Source: JAAXHF01 sp963665955
GTDB taxonomy: Bacteria; Desulfobacterota; Binatia; Bin18
Direction: 5' to 3'
Assembly (NCBI GenBank): GCA_965231765.1
Contig: OZ246887.1
Coordinates: 3,596,001 to 3,660,000, forward strand
Length of the DNA stretch: 64,000 nt
Part shown: positions 7,971-16,733 of the stretch, piece after piece
How positions within the stretch are numbered: the stretch's first letter is position 1
Layout: the number at the start of each line of letters is the position of its first letter
Made by a program: the position numbers and the translations under genes
The notes under the pieces: model-generated
Told to the model about the DNA's origin: nothing
What the model saw: the letters and a program-made list of their open reading frames with translations, nothing else
Database searches by the model: none

Positions 7971-8054
7971 TGCCGGGAGCGAGACTCGAACTCGCACAGT
8001 GTTTCCACCGGTGGATTTTGAGTCCACTGCGTCTGCCAATTCCGCCATCCCGGC
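7971..8054 (-). tRNA. tRNA-Leu (anticodon CAA)
   Basis: On the minus strand GCCGGGA opens a full cloverleaf: D-arm GCGGAATTGGCAGACGC, anticodon stem GTGGA/TCCAC around the loop CTCAAAA (anticodon CAA), a long variable arm typical of tRNA-Leu, T-loop GTTCGAGTC, and a closing acceptor TCCCGGC with discriminator A. CCA is not encoded. Confidence 0.93.
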
Positions 8055-8260
8055 ATAAGGGGGTCAAACAGGCTGCTTTTCTATCGGAGGGGAACGCCAC
8101 CTGTCAATATGACCTTATGTCAGCCCTTTGCTTGAATTCTCTGAATATTTTGAGAGGTACGTGACCGCGAGACTGGTTACGAAGACGCGCGTTTGGTTGA
8201 AGACCAGCAGGCCCGCTGAAAAAGGGTCTGACATCCTTTTCCCCCTTATTCCTCAATATC

Positions 8261-8536
8261 TCAGTGCCGCGTCTCTCTGCTCTCTTCTATGACATCAAGC
8301 CCAGCAGAAATCAGGGTCATCATCTCGATATTGTCTGCTTCTTTGGCCAGCATACGGGTGATCGCTTGCTGTAAGATTGTGGTGAGTGGTTTTTCCTGGG
8401 CGGCTTCTCTGAGGGCGATCCGCACGGGCTCCATTTTCTCATCATATTCATCGCCCAATTCTTTTTTGAGCGTTGTTCGGATTTGGGCGAGCTGACTGGT
8501 GAGTGCGAGGGCGCTCTTGTCTCTTTGCTGTGCCAT
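8261..8536 (-). CDS. Hypothetical protein, 91 residues, helical
   Basis: Small, highly charged ORF beginning MAQQRDKSALAL and ending VIEESRETRH. It contains no cysteine and is rich in Ala, Glu, Lys and Leu, with heptad-like spacing that suggests an alpha-helical or coiled-coil protein. No signal peptide is visible and no family is recognised. The start ATG at 8536 lacks a convincing Shine-Dalgarno. It stands alone between tRNA-Leu and the degraded nuclease fragment. The composition looks protein-like, but translation is unproven. Confidence 0.5.
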   Translation of the reverse strand: MAQQRDKSALALTSQLAQIRTTLKKELGDEYDEKMEPVRIALREAAQEKPLTTILQQAITRMLAKEADNIEMMTLISAGLDVIEESRETRH

Positions 8537-8566
8537 AGCGTCTAGCAGACCAAAGGCTAGGGGGCC

Positions 8567-8761
8567 TTGTCAAGTGAGAAACAACTTCTGGGACCACACC
8601 TTAGATCATGCGGTGTTGATGCACCGGAGGACGCAAAGAAGGGTTTCCACAAGGCCAAAATTGCGCTTAACAACATGCTTAAAGGCAAGCGAGTTTCATA
8701 CATTGAGGTCAACCGCGACAAATGCGGCCGCATCGTGGCGCGTATTTGGGCGTTAGTGAGG
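8567..8761 (+). pseudogene. Remnant of a thermonuclease (SNase)-like gene
   Basis: The translated stretch LLGPHLRSCGVDAPED, then AKIALNNMLKGKRVSYIEV and NRDKCGRIVARIWA, follows the core of staphylococcal-nuclease-like proteins: a GVDAPE segment, an AK..L..L..GK.V helix-strand unit and a D.GRIVARVW strand. The signal peptide and N-terminal strands are missing, and the frame loses similarity after the VARIWA segment. It therefore looks like an internal fragment and not a working nuclease. It lies just upstream of the Wadjet operon in a stretch of degraded sequence. Confidence 0.45.
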
Positions 8762-9247
8762 TCTCGTGCCATGAGCCTCTCCGCTTCTCTGCATCATCTT
8801 CTCTGCATCATCGGGGTCAACCTCGGAGCAGAACCCCGTATTGCTGAGATGGCTCCTAATGATGCGCCCGCAGGTAGTGGACGATTTCCATTATGACCTG
8901 GTAGGCGACTTCGTTGTAGCAGAGCATCTTTACGCCAGAATCGTTGGATGTTTCCCGAATGCTACGGTAACAGCAAGATAAGAACAAGATTAGAAAATTT
9001 TAATGGGGGTTTGCCAACAGAGCAAAAATTCAGCTATACCAGCATTATTACTGGAAAAACTGTGTGGTTCTGGGAATTCGCTTCAGAGCGGAAATGCAGG
9101 GCTGCGCCTGCGGGCGCGAGCACCTTGCCCGAGTCCTTTTGTCGGGTGAGGTGTTGAGTTATAGAACTGCCGATTCCAGTATCAGATCAGAACAAACACT
9201 GCTGATGGCGCCACAGGGGTGCCATTGGTTCATAAGGGACAGAGTTG
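8762..9247 (+). other. Non-coding stretch upstream of the Wadjet operon
   Basis: About 480 bases with no convincing gene. A 42-codon ORF near 8859 (MMRPQVVDDFHYDLVG...) has no ribosome binding site or recognisable family. AT-rich bases around 8980-9060 precede short GC-rich hairpins near 9095-9150. It probably holds the promoter region of jetA plus decayed sequence. Confidence 0.4.
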
Positions 9248-10504
9248 ATGGCAAATCCCAAAAACCTGGTATCAAGCCTTTCCACCCATTGGGACATAAT
9301 TGAGTATCTGGCTCATATCGCACGGGAAATGCCCGCATTTCGTGACGATGAGATCCTGGCGGCGATCGGCAAGCTCAACCCTGCCATGACGGTCGAAAAG
9401 CGTGCAACAGTCCTACGCAGCTTGTGTTCTAGCCAAGTATTACAGCAGCTTCCGCGGTCAACGAGTGTACAGCTGAACCCGCTGGTATTGGAATTTGTCC
9501 GTGGCCTGACCCGTGAGCACGAGTTGGGGCTGTCATCAGTACTGCAAGCACGGATAGAGGCGGTCCGGGGTGCTACCCTGGCTCTCAACAATGGTACGGA
9601 AAATTCTGACATGGACGTGATGCGGAAGGCCGCAACCCGCCTGTCTGAACTGTTCCGGCAGATTACCCAACAGTTGGATCAGGATCGGCATGCCATTCTG
9701 GAACTGGCCGAACAAGCCAAATCCGCCGACAGTAGTATGCCGATCGCCCGGCGTTACCAGACAGTACTGGAAGCCTATGATCAGTATGTTGAGCCAATGA
9801 ACCAGATGATGGACACCGGCCCCGCCGGCACCTTTTACCGCTATCTGGAAACGGCCGAGCAGGCTCTTGACCACACTGTCCAACAGCTGGAAGTGCGGGG
9901 CGCCTTGTACAGCCATCATCAGCAACTGCGGCACGTCGCCCATCAGGCCAAGGAACTTCGCCGTCTCGGTCGGGTTGTTGCCAAGCAATGTGCCGATACC
10001 TTGCTACCCCTGCGCGAGGAGATTCGCCAACACAACACCCTTTCTACCGCCATCAGCAGCTTGCTTGGCCAGGTCCGCAAAAAAGGCTTAACCCGTGCCC
10101 TCCGTCAGATTACCACCGCTACTGCACTGCCGGTGTGGCGCTCCGAACGCCAACGCCGGGTGTCGGTTGGCAGTGAAGTGCTCACCATCATGTCTGAAGC
10201 CCGGGCCTTTACCCCCGAGGTGCGGACATTTCCCGAAGAACTGGAAATACAACCCAACGCCATTGCCGAATGGGTTGAAGAACCGATCTTACGCGCTCAC
10301 CTCAAGTCTAGCCTCCCGGTGCCAAATCTGCTGCACTGGTTGCGTCAACACTACAGTCAACTGCCGGATGCCGTGTTGCTACGCCTGTACCATGAGCTGG
10401 TGAGAAGCAGTGAATGGCAGACCAGTCAGGACGACACGGAATCTATCATCACCCTACAGACAGTAGGCGTCCGTCACTACCCCCACGCAGTCAGGATACA
10501 ATGA
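9248..10504 (+). CDS. jetA: Wadjet defence protein JetA, kleisin-like (MksF-related)
   Basis: 418-residue first gene of a four-gene Wadjet operon. In this system JetA is the kleisin that links the SMC heads, and the JetABC condensin-like complex extrudes and recognises small circular DNA for cleavage by JetD. The N-terminus (STHWDIIEYLAHIAREMPAFRDDEIL) looks like a winged-helix domain. The middle is long and helical (residues about 90-290) with many Glu, Gln and Leu. The C-terminal segment around FPEELEIQPNAIAEWVEEPI fits the MukF/MksF-like layout. The start is ATG 9248; a TTG just before it is less likely. The stop overlaps the jetB start by four bases. The assignment rests mainly on operon order with an SMC ATPase and a Toprim protein, less on sequence motifs. 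Confidence 0.8.
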   Translation: MANPKNLVSSLSTHWDIIEYLAHIAREMPAFRDDEILAAIGKLNPAMTVEKRATVLRSLCSSQVLQQLPRSTSVQLNPLVLEFVRGLTREHELGLSSVLQARIEAVRGATLALNNGTENSDMDVMRKAATRLSELFRQITQQLDQDRHAILELAEQAKSADSSMPIARRYQTVLEAYDQYVEPMNQMMDTGPAGTFYRYLETAEQALDHTVQQLEVRGALYSHHQQLRHVAHQAKELRRLGRVVAKQCADTLLPLREEIRQHNTLSTAISSLLGQVRKKGLTRALRQITTATALPVWRSERQRRVSVGSEVLTIMSEARAFTPEVRTFPEELEIQPNAIAEWVEEPILRAHLKSSLPVPNLLHWLRQHYSQLPDAVLLRLYHELVRSSEWQTSQDDTESIITLQTVGVRHYPHAVRIQ

Positions 10505-11097
10505 CCGAAAAGAACCCCGTCGATCTGGACCAGCTCGGCAAACTGGCCGAGCTATTCAAGCTCTTCAATAGCGGCAAGCACCTCAATCGGGTCGCCGAAC
10601 CTGTCCTGTGGACCGAACTGGAGCAGGAGCTGGAAGCTTATCAATCGCTGTTTCAAAGCCTGGGCTACGAATTGCGCATAGACAGACGTGGTTTTGCCTG
10701 GTTTCACAGCGATGAAGCCAGCAGCACTATTAATAAGGCGACCCGTCAGTTGACCCTGTTATTTCTGGTGTTGTTCGAGTATCAGGCCGATACCGGTAAG
10801 CCGTTGCAGCGCTTTGCTGACTGGCTGATTGATCACGCCTTGCTGCGAGCTATTTTTGAGCAATATCAGGGGTTGTTGACCGCTGAGGAACTGGACGCCG
10901 AGGGGCTGACCGGCTTGCTGGAAACCACCGCCGCGCGTTATGGTTTTGCCAGCGGCGAGTCGGGGGGCTGGCGTTTACTACCGGCTGTTTGCCGCTACCT
11001 GGATCACTTTGAGGAACTGGCCCAGCAGCAAGACAATACGGCCGACTGGATCAGCTCAGACCAAGAGGATCAGCCGGGAGAAGACAGAGAACCATGA
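10501..11097 (+). CDS. jetB: Wadjet defence protein JetB (MksE-related)
   Basis: 198-residue acidic protein beginning MTEKNPVDLDQLGKLAELF. It corresponds to the KITE subunit (MukE/MksE-like) that binds the kleisin in condensin-type complexes. A two-part, winged-helix-like composition is visible: an N-terminal half with SLFQSLGYELRIDRRGFAWF, a typical MksE-like strand-turn motif, and a helical C-terminal half ending in an acidic tail, DQEDQPGEDREP. Its ATG overlaps the jetA stop (ATGA) and its stop overlaps the jetC start, so translation is coupled through the operon. Length matches known JetB/MksE proteins. No sign of damage. Confidence 0.8.
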   Translation: MTEKNPVDLDQLGKLAELFKLFNSGKHLNRVAEPVLWTELEQELEAYQSLFQSLGYELRIDRRGFAWFHSDEASSTINKATRQLTLLFLVLFEYQADTGKPLQRFADWLIDHALLRAIFEQYQGLLTAEELDAEGLTGLLETTAARYGFASGESGGWRLLPAVCRYLDHFEELAQQQDNTADWISSDQEDQPGEDREP

Positions 11098-13442
11098 TGC
11101 GATACGGATTTCAACGGCTGGTATTGCTGGGCAGTGCGGGCTATCAGCGCGCCGAATTACCCCTGGATGATTCGGTATCACTGACTGGGCCGAACAACAT
11201 CGGCAAAACCAGCTTGATCAATGCCCTGCAGTTTCTGCTTATCGTCGACAAGCGGCGCATGGATTTCGGCGCTCATGATTCGGATGCGAGCCGACGTTTC
11301 TACTTCCCCAATAACAGCGCCTACATTTTGCTGGAAGCCACCGTGCCGGAGTCCGGTACGGTGGTGCTGGGTTGCGTGGGGAAAGGCGTCAGTCACGACT
11401 ATGAGTATTTTGCCTACCACGGTCAGCTGAATGTTGACGACTTTCGCCTGCCCAATGGTACGCTGGTCGGCCAAGTGCAGCTGAAAGCGCACTTGGCCGA
11501 CAAAGAAAAACTGGTGTTTTCCTACCTGCCTTCAGAGTTCGCCGATCGTCTGTACGGCAAAGGCCGGCGGCGGACCGGTGACGAGCTGAATTTCACCGTC
11601 TTTCGTCTCGAACACGTCTCGGATGACGGCGTCTTTCGGCGGGTGCTGACCCGGACCCTCAAACTGGACAAGCTCAGCTCCGCTGAAGTCAAGGGTTATC
11701 TGTTACAGATTTTTCACCGTGATCTGCCCGATGCCACCATCGACTTCAAGCACGAATGGGATAAAGCCTTTGCCGAAGTCAATGCGGAGCGGGCACAGTA
11801 TCAAGCCGCAGTCAACCAGTCGAAACGTATCGAGCGGCTGGAAAAACTGCACGAAGAGCGCTTAAAGCTGCGTGGCAAGCTGATTGTGTATAAACCGCTG
11901 ATTGAGCAGCGCCTCGGTGAATGGCAGCACTACTATGACATCACCCGGCAACACTATAAAAACGAACAGCAACGCCTGGATGACGAGCAGCGGCGGCTGC
12001 TGCAAAGGAACCGAGAACTAGCCGGGCAACAAATCAAGCTGAAACAAAAATCGGATGAGCTACACAACCAATCTCGCCGCCAGGCAGAACTTGAACAACG
12101 CTTTGCGCTCGTCAATTCCCGCACCGTGCTAGAATCGCGCCTGGACGAGGCCAAACGCAGCTTGGAAGCCCACATTACGCTCGTCAGTCAGGCGAGCAGC
12201 CGTACACTGACCGCGATTCAGTGCGATCAGGAGCGCAACCAGCACGAACTTCGCCAGCTTGAGCAAGAGCTGAAAACTCTCGCAGATAATCTGTATCAGC
12301 GACTTGCCGCGCAGCTGACCGAGGCTGAGCTGGCGCGCCTCAACCGCGTGTTGAGCCGAGAAGTCATGGCTCTCGGGGCGGAGAGTTTTCAGCTGGATGC
12401 AACCCAACTCACCCGCTACCTAGCGGAACCGGATGGCCACCGTTTTAGGCTGCCCGGTCTTGAAATCGGGCTGGAACCGCTCAGCCTCCAGTATACGCAG
12501 CGAACCAAGGAGGAAATCGGCCAGCGCATTGCCGAACTGCAACAACAGCGGCAGGACTTAGCCGCCCAGGCTAAAACGGCCCAAGCGCTTGACAAAGCCC
12601 GCGCCCACAAGACAGAGCTAGAAAAGAACGTCCGCGATATTGAGCAAAAACTGACGGATTACGACCAACTCGGCAAACTCCAGTCTGACGCTAGTCAACG
12701 TGCTGAGGAGATGGCACTGATCCAGCGTCAGTTGAAGGACGTGGACAATGACGTAGCAAACGCCGATAAAAACGCGGACAATTTGCGCCAGCAGCGGGAT
12801 GCTGTCAGTCAGGCTCTCGGCAAGCTCACAGACCAGCATCGTGATATTGAGCAGCGGCGTAACCAGCGGGGGGATGACGACGCACAGTTCGGTTACCTTT
12901 GCCAGCTGCCCTATCATCCCTGGCTGGCTGATCCGGGCTTTGAGCTGGAACAACTGGCCGAATGCTTGCTGCACTACCAGCGCGACTGTCAAAATCTTGG
13001 CAACCTAGATCGCGAGTTACATACTCTGCTGGCCGACCTGCATACCGACGGACTGACCAAGTACCAGTACAGCGATGGTGAGGAAAGCGAGATCAGCCGC
13101 ATTATCGACTTTAGTCACCAGTTGCCCCAGGAAACTGAGGCCCTGGACAAAAAGGCCCGGAGTGCCGTCGTCAACGTAACCGCCTGTTTGCGCGAGCTGC
13201 GCGACGGCTTGCGTACCTTGAAAAGCCGAATGCGGGACTTCAACCGGCTCATCAGTTCTCGTCAGCTGTCCGATCTAAAGGTATTCAAAATTGAACCTCG
13301 GGACGAAACCCACTTGGTGGAAGCCATTGAAATGATGATCAGCACTGCCGAACAGGCGGAAAGCGGCGAAACCTTCGAGCTGTTCAACCATGCCAAGGTG
13401 TTGGACGATAAACAGCTCGACTCTAAAGGTATTCAAAATTGA
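11094..13442 (+). CDS. jetC: Wadjet SMC-like ATPase JetC, N-terminal part (frameshifted)
   Basis: Condensin-like SMC ATPase of Wadjet (MksB/MukB-related). The N-terminal head begins MMRYGFQRLVLLGSAGYQRA and carries the Walker A loop GPNNIGKTS about 35 residues in. A long coiled coil follows from about residue 220 to 600, rich in Gln, Glu, Leu and Arg. The reading frame ends at 13442 because of an exact 148-bp tandem duplication (13274-13569) that shifts the frame by one. Removing one copy restores a single ORF of 921 residues from 11094 to 14007, joining the C-terminal head. As written, the product lacks the C-terminal ATPase half and would be inactive. Either the array was disabled by duplication, can revert by recombination, or the duplication is an assembly error. 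Confidence 0.85.
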   Translation: MMRYGFQRLVLLGSAGYQRAELPLDDSVSLTGPNNIGKTSLINALQFLLIVDKRRMDFGAHDSDASRRFYFPNNSAYILLEATVPESGTVVLGCVGKGVSHDYEYFAYHGQLNVDDFRLPNGTLVGQVQLKAHLADKEKLVFSYLPSEFADRLYGKGRRRTGDELNFTVFRLEHVSDDGVFRRVLTRTLKLDKLSSAEVKGYLLQIFHRDLPDATIDFKHEWDKAFAEVNAERAQYQAAVNQSKRIERLEKLHEERLKLRGKLIVYKPLIEQRLGEWQHYYDITRQHYKNEQQRLDDEQRRLLQRNRELAGQQIKLKQKSDELHNQSRRQAELEQRFALVNSRTVLESRLDEAKRSLEAHITLVSQASSRTLTAIQCDQERNQHELRQLEQELKTLADNLYQRLAAQLTEAELARLNRVLSREVMALGAESFQLDATQLTRYLAEPDGHRFRLPGLEIGLEPLSLQYTQRTKEEIGQRIAELQQQRQDLAAQAKTAQALDKARAHKTELEKNVRDIEQKLTDYDQLGKLQSDASQRAEEMALIQRQLKDVDNDVANADKNADNLRQQRDAVSQALGKLTDQHRDIEQRRNQRGDDDAQFGYLCQLPYHPWLADPGFELEQLAECLLHYQRDCQNLGNLDRELHTLLADLHTDGLTKYQYSDGEESEISRIIDFSHQLPQETEALDKKARSAVVNVTACLRELRDGLRTLKSRMRDFNRLISSRQLSDLKVFKIEPRDETHLVEAIEMMISTAEQAESGETFELFNHAKVLDDKQLDSKGIQN

Positions 13443-13569
13443 ACCTCGGGACGAAACCCACTTGGTGGAAGCCATTGAAATGATGATCAGCACTGCCGAA
13501 CAGGCGGAAAGCGGCGAAACCTTCGAGCTGTTCAACCATGCCAAGGTGTTGGACGATAAACAGCTCGAC
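13274..13569 (+). repeat. Exact 148-bp tandem duplication inside jetC
   Basis: Bases 13274-13421 (starting TCTAAAGGTATTC, ending CAGCTCGAC) are repeated without a single difference at 13422-13569. The period of 148 is 3x49+1, so the second copy shifts the reading frame. Both copies encode the same piece of JetC (VFKIEPRDETHLVEAIEMMI...). The perfect identity means the event is very recent or artefactual; 148 bp is also close to a common short-read length. Confidence 0.97.
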
Positions 13570-14007
13570 CGGGCTAAACAACTCCTGATAGATGAGGGGA
13601 ACGCTCGACGCGGATTACAGGTCGCCGACCTGTTTCGGCTTGAGTTTGTTGTGGGCAGACCTGGGGCTGACCCCGAATCCTTCGACGATCTCGACAGTGC
13701 CGCCTCCCACGGGACAGTTCTGATGGCCAAGCTGATTTCTGGACTCGCTATGCTGCATCTGATGCAGGATAAACGGCATCAGATGCAGGCGGTGTGCTAT
13801 CTGGATGAAGCACTATCGCTGGATGCCCGGAACCAGAAAAGCCTGATCGATATCGCGGCTGAGTTTGGTTTCACCCTCATCTTTGCTTCGCCGGCGCCGC
13901 TTACCACCGTTCGCTATTGTGTGCCTATCACCTACAGCGAGGGCAAGAGCCACATTAGCCGCAAGAACTGGCAAATTTTCGAGCCGGTCGAGGAAGGTCT
14001 ACCATGA
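13390..14007 (+). pseudogene. jetC: JetC C-terminal part, separated by frameshift
   Basis: Carries the C-terminal SMC head of JetC in a different frame from the N-terminal part. It holds the segment DRAKQLLIDEGNARRGLQ, the end of the coiled coil, and an SMC signature and Walker B-like region around LISGLAMLHLM and VCYLDEALSLDARNQKSLI. The latter resembles the D-box and Walker B of MukB-like ATPases (hydrophobics followed by LDEA). The protein ends IFEPVEEGLP and its stop overlaps jetD as ATGA. Independent translation from ATG 13390 is unlikely to give a working subunit; it would need joining to the N-terminal part. Confidence 0.8.
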
Positions 14008-14873
14008 GCCGGGTACTGATTGCCGCCCTGGGCAAACTGCGAAAGAGCCCTGAGGGCAGCGTGGCAGGCTCAGCACTGACCGATTCTCAGAGGCGCGCAC
14101 TCGACACCTTTGTCCGCCAGACCGGCTGCCTCAGTTGTCAACCCCGGGGACGCGGCGTGGTGTACAGCATCAGCAAACCAGACCTGCTGCTGCAACACTG
14201 GCGCCGCCTATGCCCGACCGATGAGGCCGATATCAGTAAAGATCTGCCTGCCCGCGCCGCCAATATCGCGCGCCAGCGCAACAGCAAAAGCGCCGGACAC
14301 CAGCACTCGCGTTATTACCTGCTATTGAAAGCAATTGACGGCACCGCAAACTGGAAAAACGATCAAGACAAACCTCTCGCCGTGGCTAACTTAACAGCCC
14401 GCTATGGCGCCGCGACCCTGGCAATCGCGCCGCAGGACAACTGGCAGAGTCAGGCTCCGCTGTGGCTGGTAGAAAATCAGGCGTTGTTCGATCAACTGGA
14501 CTGGCTGCCGACCGGCAGCAGCGGTTCCATCGCCTATTATGCCGGGCAGCTGAACACCCTGTTACTTGACTGGCTGGCCAGCAAACCTCGGGCCAGTCAA
14601 ATCATTCTGTTCCCCGATTACGATGGTGTGGGGCTGATGAACTACGCCCGTTTAGGTGAGTGCGCGGCCTGCCATTTCTGGTTAATGCCCAATTGGCAGG
14701 AGAGACTGCAACGGTTTGGCAATGCAGATCTTTGGCAGGCGACCCAGAAAGATTTTCACGCCGCCGCCAAACGTATCCGGCGCTTCGCTCCCTCAGCTCA
14801 GTTACACGAGCTACTTCACGCTATGCAGACAACCGGATTGGCCCTTGAGCAGGAAGCCGTGTGGCTGGTGTGA
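14004..14873 (+). CDS. jetD: Wadjet nuclease JetD, Toprim domain (MksG-related)
   Basis: 289-residue fourth gene of the operon. JetD proteins contain a C-terminal Toprim fold that cleaves DNA recognised by the JetABC motor. Here the Toprim signature is visible as WLVENQALF, supplying the conserved Glu, and IILFPDYDGVGLMNYARL, supplying the Asp-x-Asp metal site (DYD). The N-terminal 140 residues (LTDSQRRALDTFVRQTGCLSC...) form the smaller DNA- or complex-binding part. It is shorter than the roughly 380-residue JetD of many type I systems, so the subtype is left open. The start overlaps the jetC stop. The gene is intact even though jetC is frameshifted. Confidence 0.82.
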   Translation: MSRVLIAALGKLRKSPEGSVAGSALTDSQRRALDTFVRQTGCLSCQPRGRGVVYSISKPDLLLQHWRRLCPTDEADISKDLPARAANIARQRNSKSAGHQHSRYYLLLKAIDGTANWKNDQDKPLAVANLTARYGAATLAIAPQDNWQSQAPLWLVENQALFDQLDWLPTGSSGSIAYYAGQLNTLLLDWLASKPRASQIILFPDYDGVGLMNYARLGECAACHFWLMPNWQERLQRFGNADLWQATQKDFHAAAKRIRRFAPSAQLHELLHAMQTTGLALEQEAVWLV

Positions 14874-15024
14874 GCCCCGGGTCACGCTCTCACTTTGGAG
14901 GCGCACGCATGCCAGGAGCCGGGAATCTCAGAGCAGCCTCTCTTTAAGGCGTCGACAAGGAAACTGACTTTCTCGATCCACTCGTGCCTCATCAAGAGTA
15001 ATACCTCTCGGCACAGGCAACTTT

Positions 15025-16653
15025 TCAGTAGCGTCGCCTCCAAGTTTCCACCAGCATCGACTCAAAGTTCTTGGCCCGTTCTGTCCATTTCTGAGCGCCT
15101 GGAGGCGCACTGGCAAAACGAATATCAAAGGCTGCATCAAGCGCTGCTCGGCGCGAAAAATCTGTGAGAAGAATCACAAAGCCGAGCTGTCGGCCGCTCC
15201 GGGCCGTCAGATAACCGGCCAGCCCGTCCGCGTAATGCATTGTCCCAGATTTGGCTCTGACTGTTGTGCGTCCGGTTTGTGTGCTCTCACGCACGGGAAG
15301 GAGGCTCAGAAAGTCCAGGCCGCGTGCTGGTCCCTGTTTGGGAGTGCGCCAGCCGGAGGTGAGGATCGCGGCTAATTGGCGTGGCGTATGACGGGAGAGA
15401 CTGCTGAGGCCTGAGTGGTTGATACACTTAAACCCCTGCCAATCCGTCTGCGGCAGTTGGGTACGGTGCCAGTTAGCCAGGAGTGAAGCAGACTCCCGAA
15501 GTGACACTGGGTGGCCAGATAGCCGACGGGCGGCAACCTGGCCAATGAGTTCGGCTGAGAGATTATTGCTGTAGCGTAGGACGCCAGCCAGTAACTTGGA
15601 CAGTGGCTGGCTGTGGTGGATGTAGACAGGCTGAGTGAAATTGGGGACGTGAGCAGGTTGTGGAGCTGGTAGGCTGATGCCCTTTTTTTTGCACAAGGCA
15701 TGAAAGACGGACGCCGCAAAACGGCCCGGGTCTGTCCGAACTGGGAGGGTTTCCCGGCCTTTGGCTGGCAGTTTGCGTGATAACAGCCAGTGGTCAAAAT
15801 CTGTAGATGCGGCAGACTCCGGTGCGGAAGGGAGAAATTTGATACGCCGATCGAGCCCCCTGGGTAAGACGCCAGTCCGGATCGCTTTGATCCGTAAGGT
15901 CTCGCCTTTTGCTGGAGACCAGACTGTTGTCCGGAAATTTGTTCCGCCCGGTTTATGCCGCCAATGAAGCTGAACGCGGTTATAGTTAAGTGACAGCGCA
16001 CTCAGGCCAGGATTATACGAAACCGCAGCCGGCTGTTTTGCGTCAATTGCGTTTGTTGAGTGCAGAAAACTCTCGTCGAAAAAGAAATTGCCTGCTACGC
16101 GCTGAATGCCGGCGTCCTTGAGCGCAGCAACAAAATGTTGCAGATCGTTTGTGGACAGCCCTGGATCTCCGCCGCCGCGTAGATACAGGTCGCCGTGTAA
16201 GGTGCCAGCCTGAATTTCGCCGGTTTTGAAGAGAGATGTGGTAAAGCGGTACTCAGGCCCTAAGATGGACAAGGCTGCCAGGCCAACTACCACTTTGGTG
16301 GTTGAGGCTGGAATGCGAGGAGTGTCAGCTAAGTGTGTCTCTAGGACTGTCCCCTTAGTCGGGTCAAAGAGAAGATAGCCAATATCTTGAGAGTTGAAGC
16401 CATACCGGCTTGAGATTGTTTCAGCGCTTGGGGGCTCCTGAGCTGTGGGAGCGGCAGTTGCAGTCCGGCAGATCAGCAGGGGAAGAATGCTGATAGCGAG
16501 GGCGAGTAGGCAATGGATAAGAGCAATCTGAAGAAAAGGCTTGGTCGTCGGGCCTGTTGTCGGTATTTTGGGCCGACTCGACGATGCGTACCGAGCGGAC
16601 TGATTATGACAAAACGTACCGGGTTGTCTTCCTGTGTTTATTCCTACCCACAT
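15025..16653 (-). CDS. dacB: D-alanyl-D-alanine carboxypeptidase/endopeptidase, PBP4 (peptidase S13)
   Basis: Low-molecular-weight penicillin-binding protein that trims or opens peptidoglycan crosslinks in the periplasm. The three active-site boxes are present: SxxK as ASTTK around residue 118, SxN as YSNN in the second half, and KSGT near the C-terminus, the last a KTG-box variant usual in S13 enzymes. The large insertion between boxes 1 and 2 (PGLSALSLNYNRVQLHWR...) is typical of PBP4. A hydrophobic signal stretch (LIHCLLALAISILPLLI) follows about 45 extra N-terminal residues, so the true start may be downstream of ATG 16653, although no better one was found. GGAGGT abuts this ATG directly, an odd spacing. 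Confidence 0.88.
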   Translation of the reverse strand: MWVGINTGRQPGTFCHNQSARYASSSRPKIPTTGPTTKPFLQIALIHCLLALAISILPLLICRTATAAPTAQEPPSAETISSRYGFNSQDIGYLLFDPTKGTVLETHLADTPRIPASTTKVVVGLAALSILGPEYRFTTSLFKTGEIQAGTLHGDLYLRGGGDPGLSTNDLQHFVAALKDAGIQRVAGNFFFDESFLHSTNAIDAKQPAAVSYNPGLSALSLNYNRVQLHWRHKPGGTNFRTTVWSPAKGETLRIKAIRTGVLPRGLDRRIKFLPSAPESAASTDFDHWLLSRKLPAKGRETLPVRTDPGRFAASVFHALCKKKGISLPAPQPAHVPNFTQPVYIHHSQPLSKLLAGVLRYSNNLSAELIGQVAARRLSGHPVSLRESASLLANWHRTQLPQTDWQGFKCINHSGLSSLSRHTPRQLAAILTSGWRTPKQGPARGLDFLSLLPVRESTQTGRTTVRAKSGTMHYADGLAGYLTARSGRQLGFVILLTDFSRRAALDAAFDIRFASAPPGAQKWTERAKNFESMLVETWRRRY

Positions 16654-16733
16654 ACCTCCACATCCTCCTCAGGACAGATTCTCTCTAGCGTCCTCTACGT
16701 TTTGTCTATCTCATCTGCTAACCGGCTGCCCTG

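Noticed and set aside
7069..8058. Plus-strand ORF of 329 residues across tRNA-Leu
   Set aside because: It runs antisense to the conserved partner gene and ends inside the tRNA; composition is not protein-like.
13274..13569. Programmed frameshift to make full JetC
   Set aside because: A 148-bp exact duplication explains the frame change; no slippery sequence or single-base shift is needed.
7725..15000. Genomic island integrated at tRNA-Leu
   Set aside because: The Wadjet genes lie on the 5' side of the tRNA, whereas integration usually occurs at the 3' end; no integrase or attachment repeat was seen.
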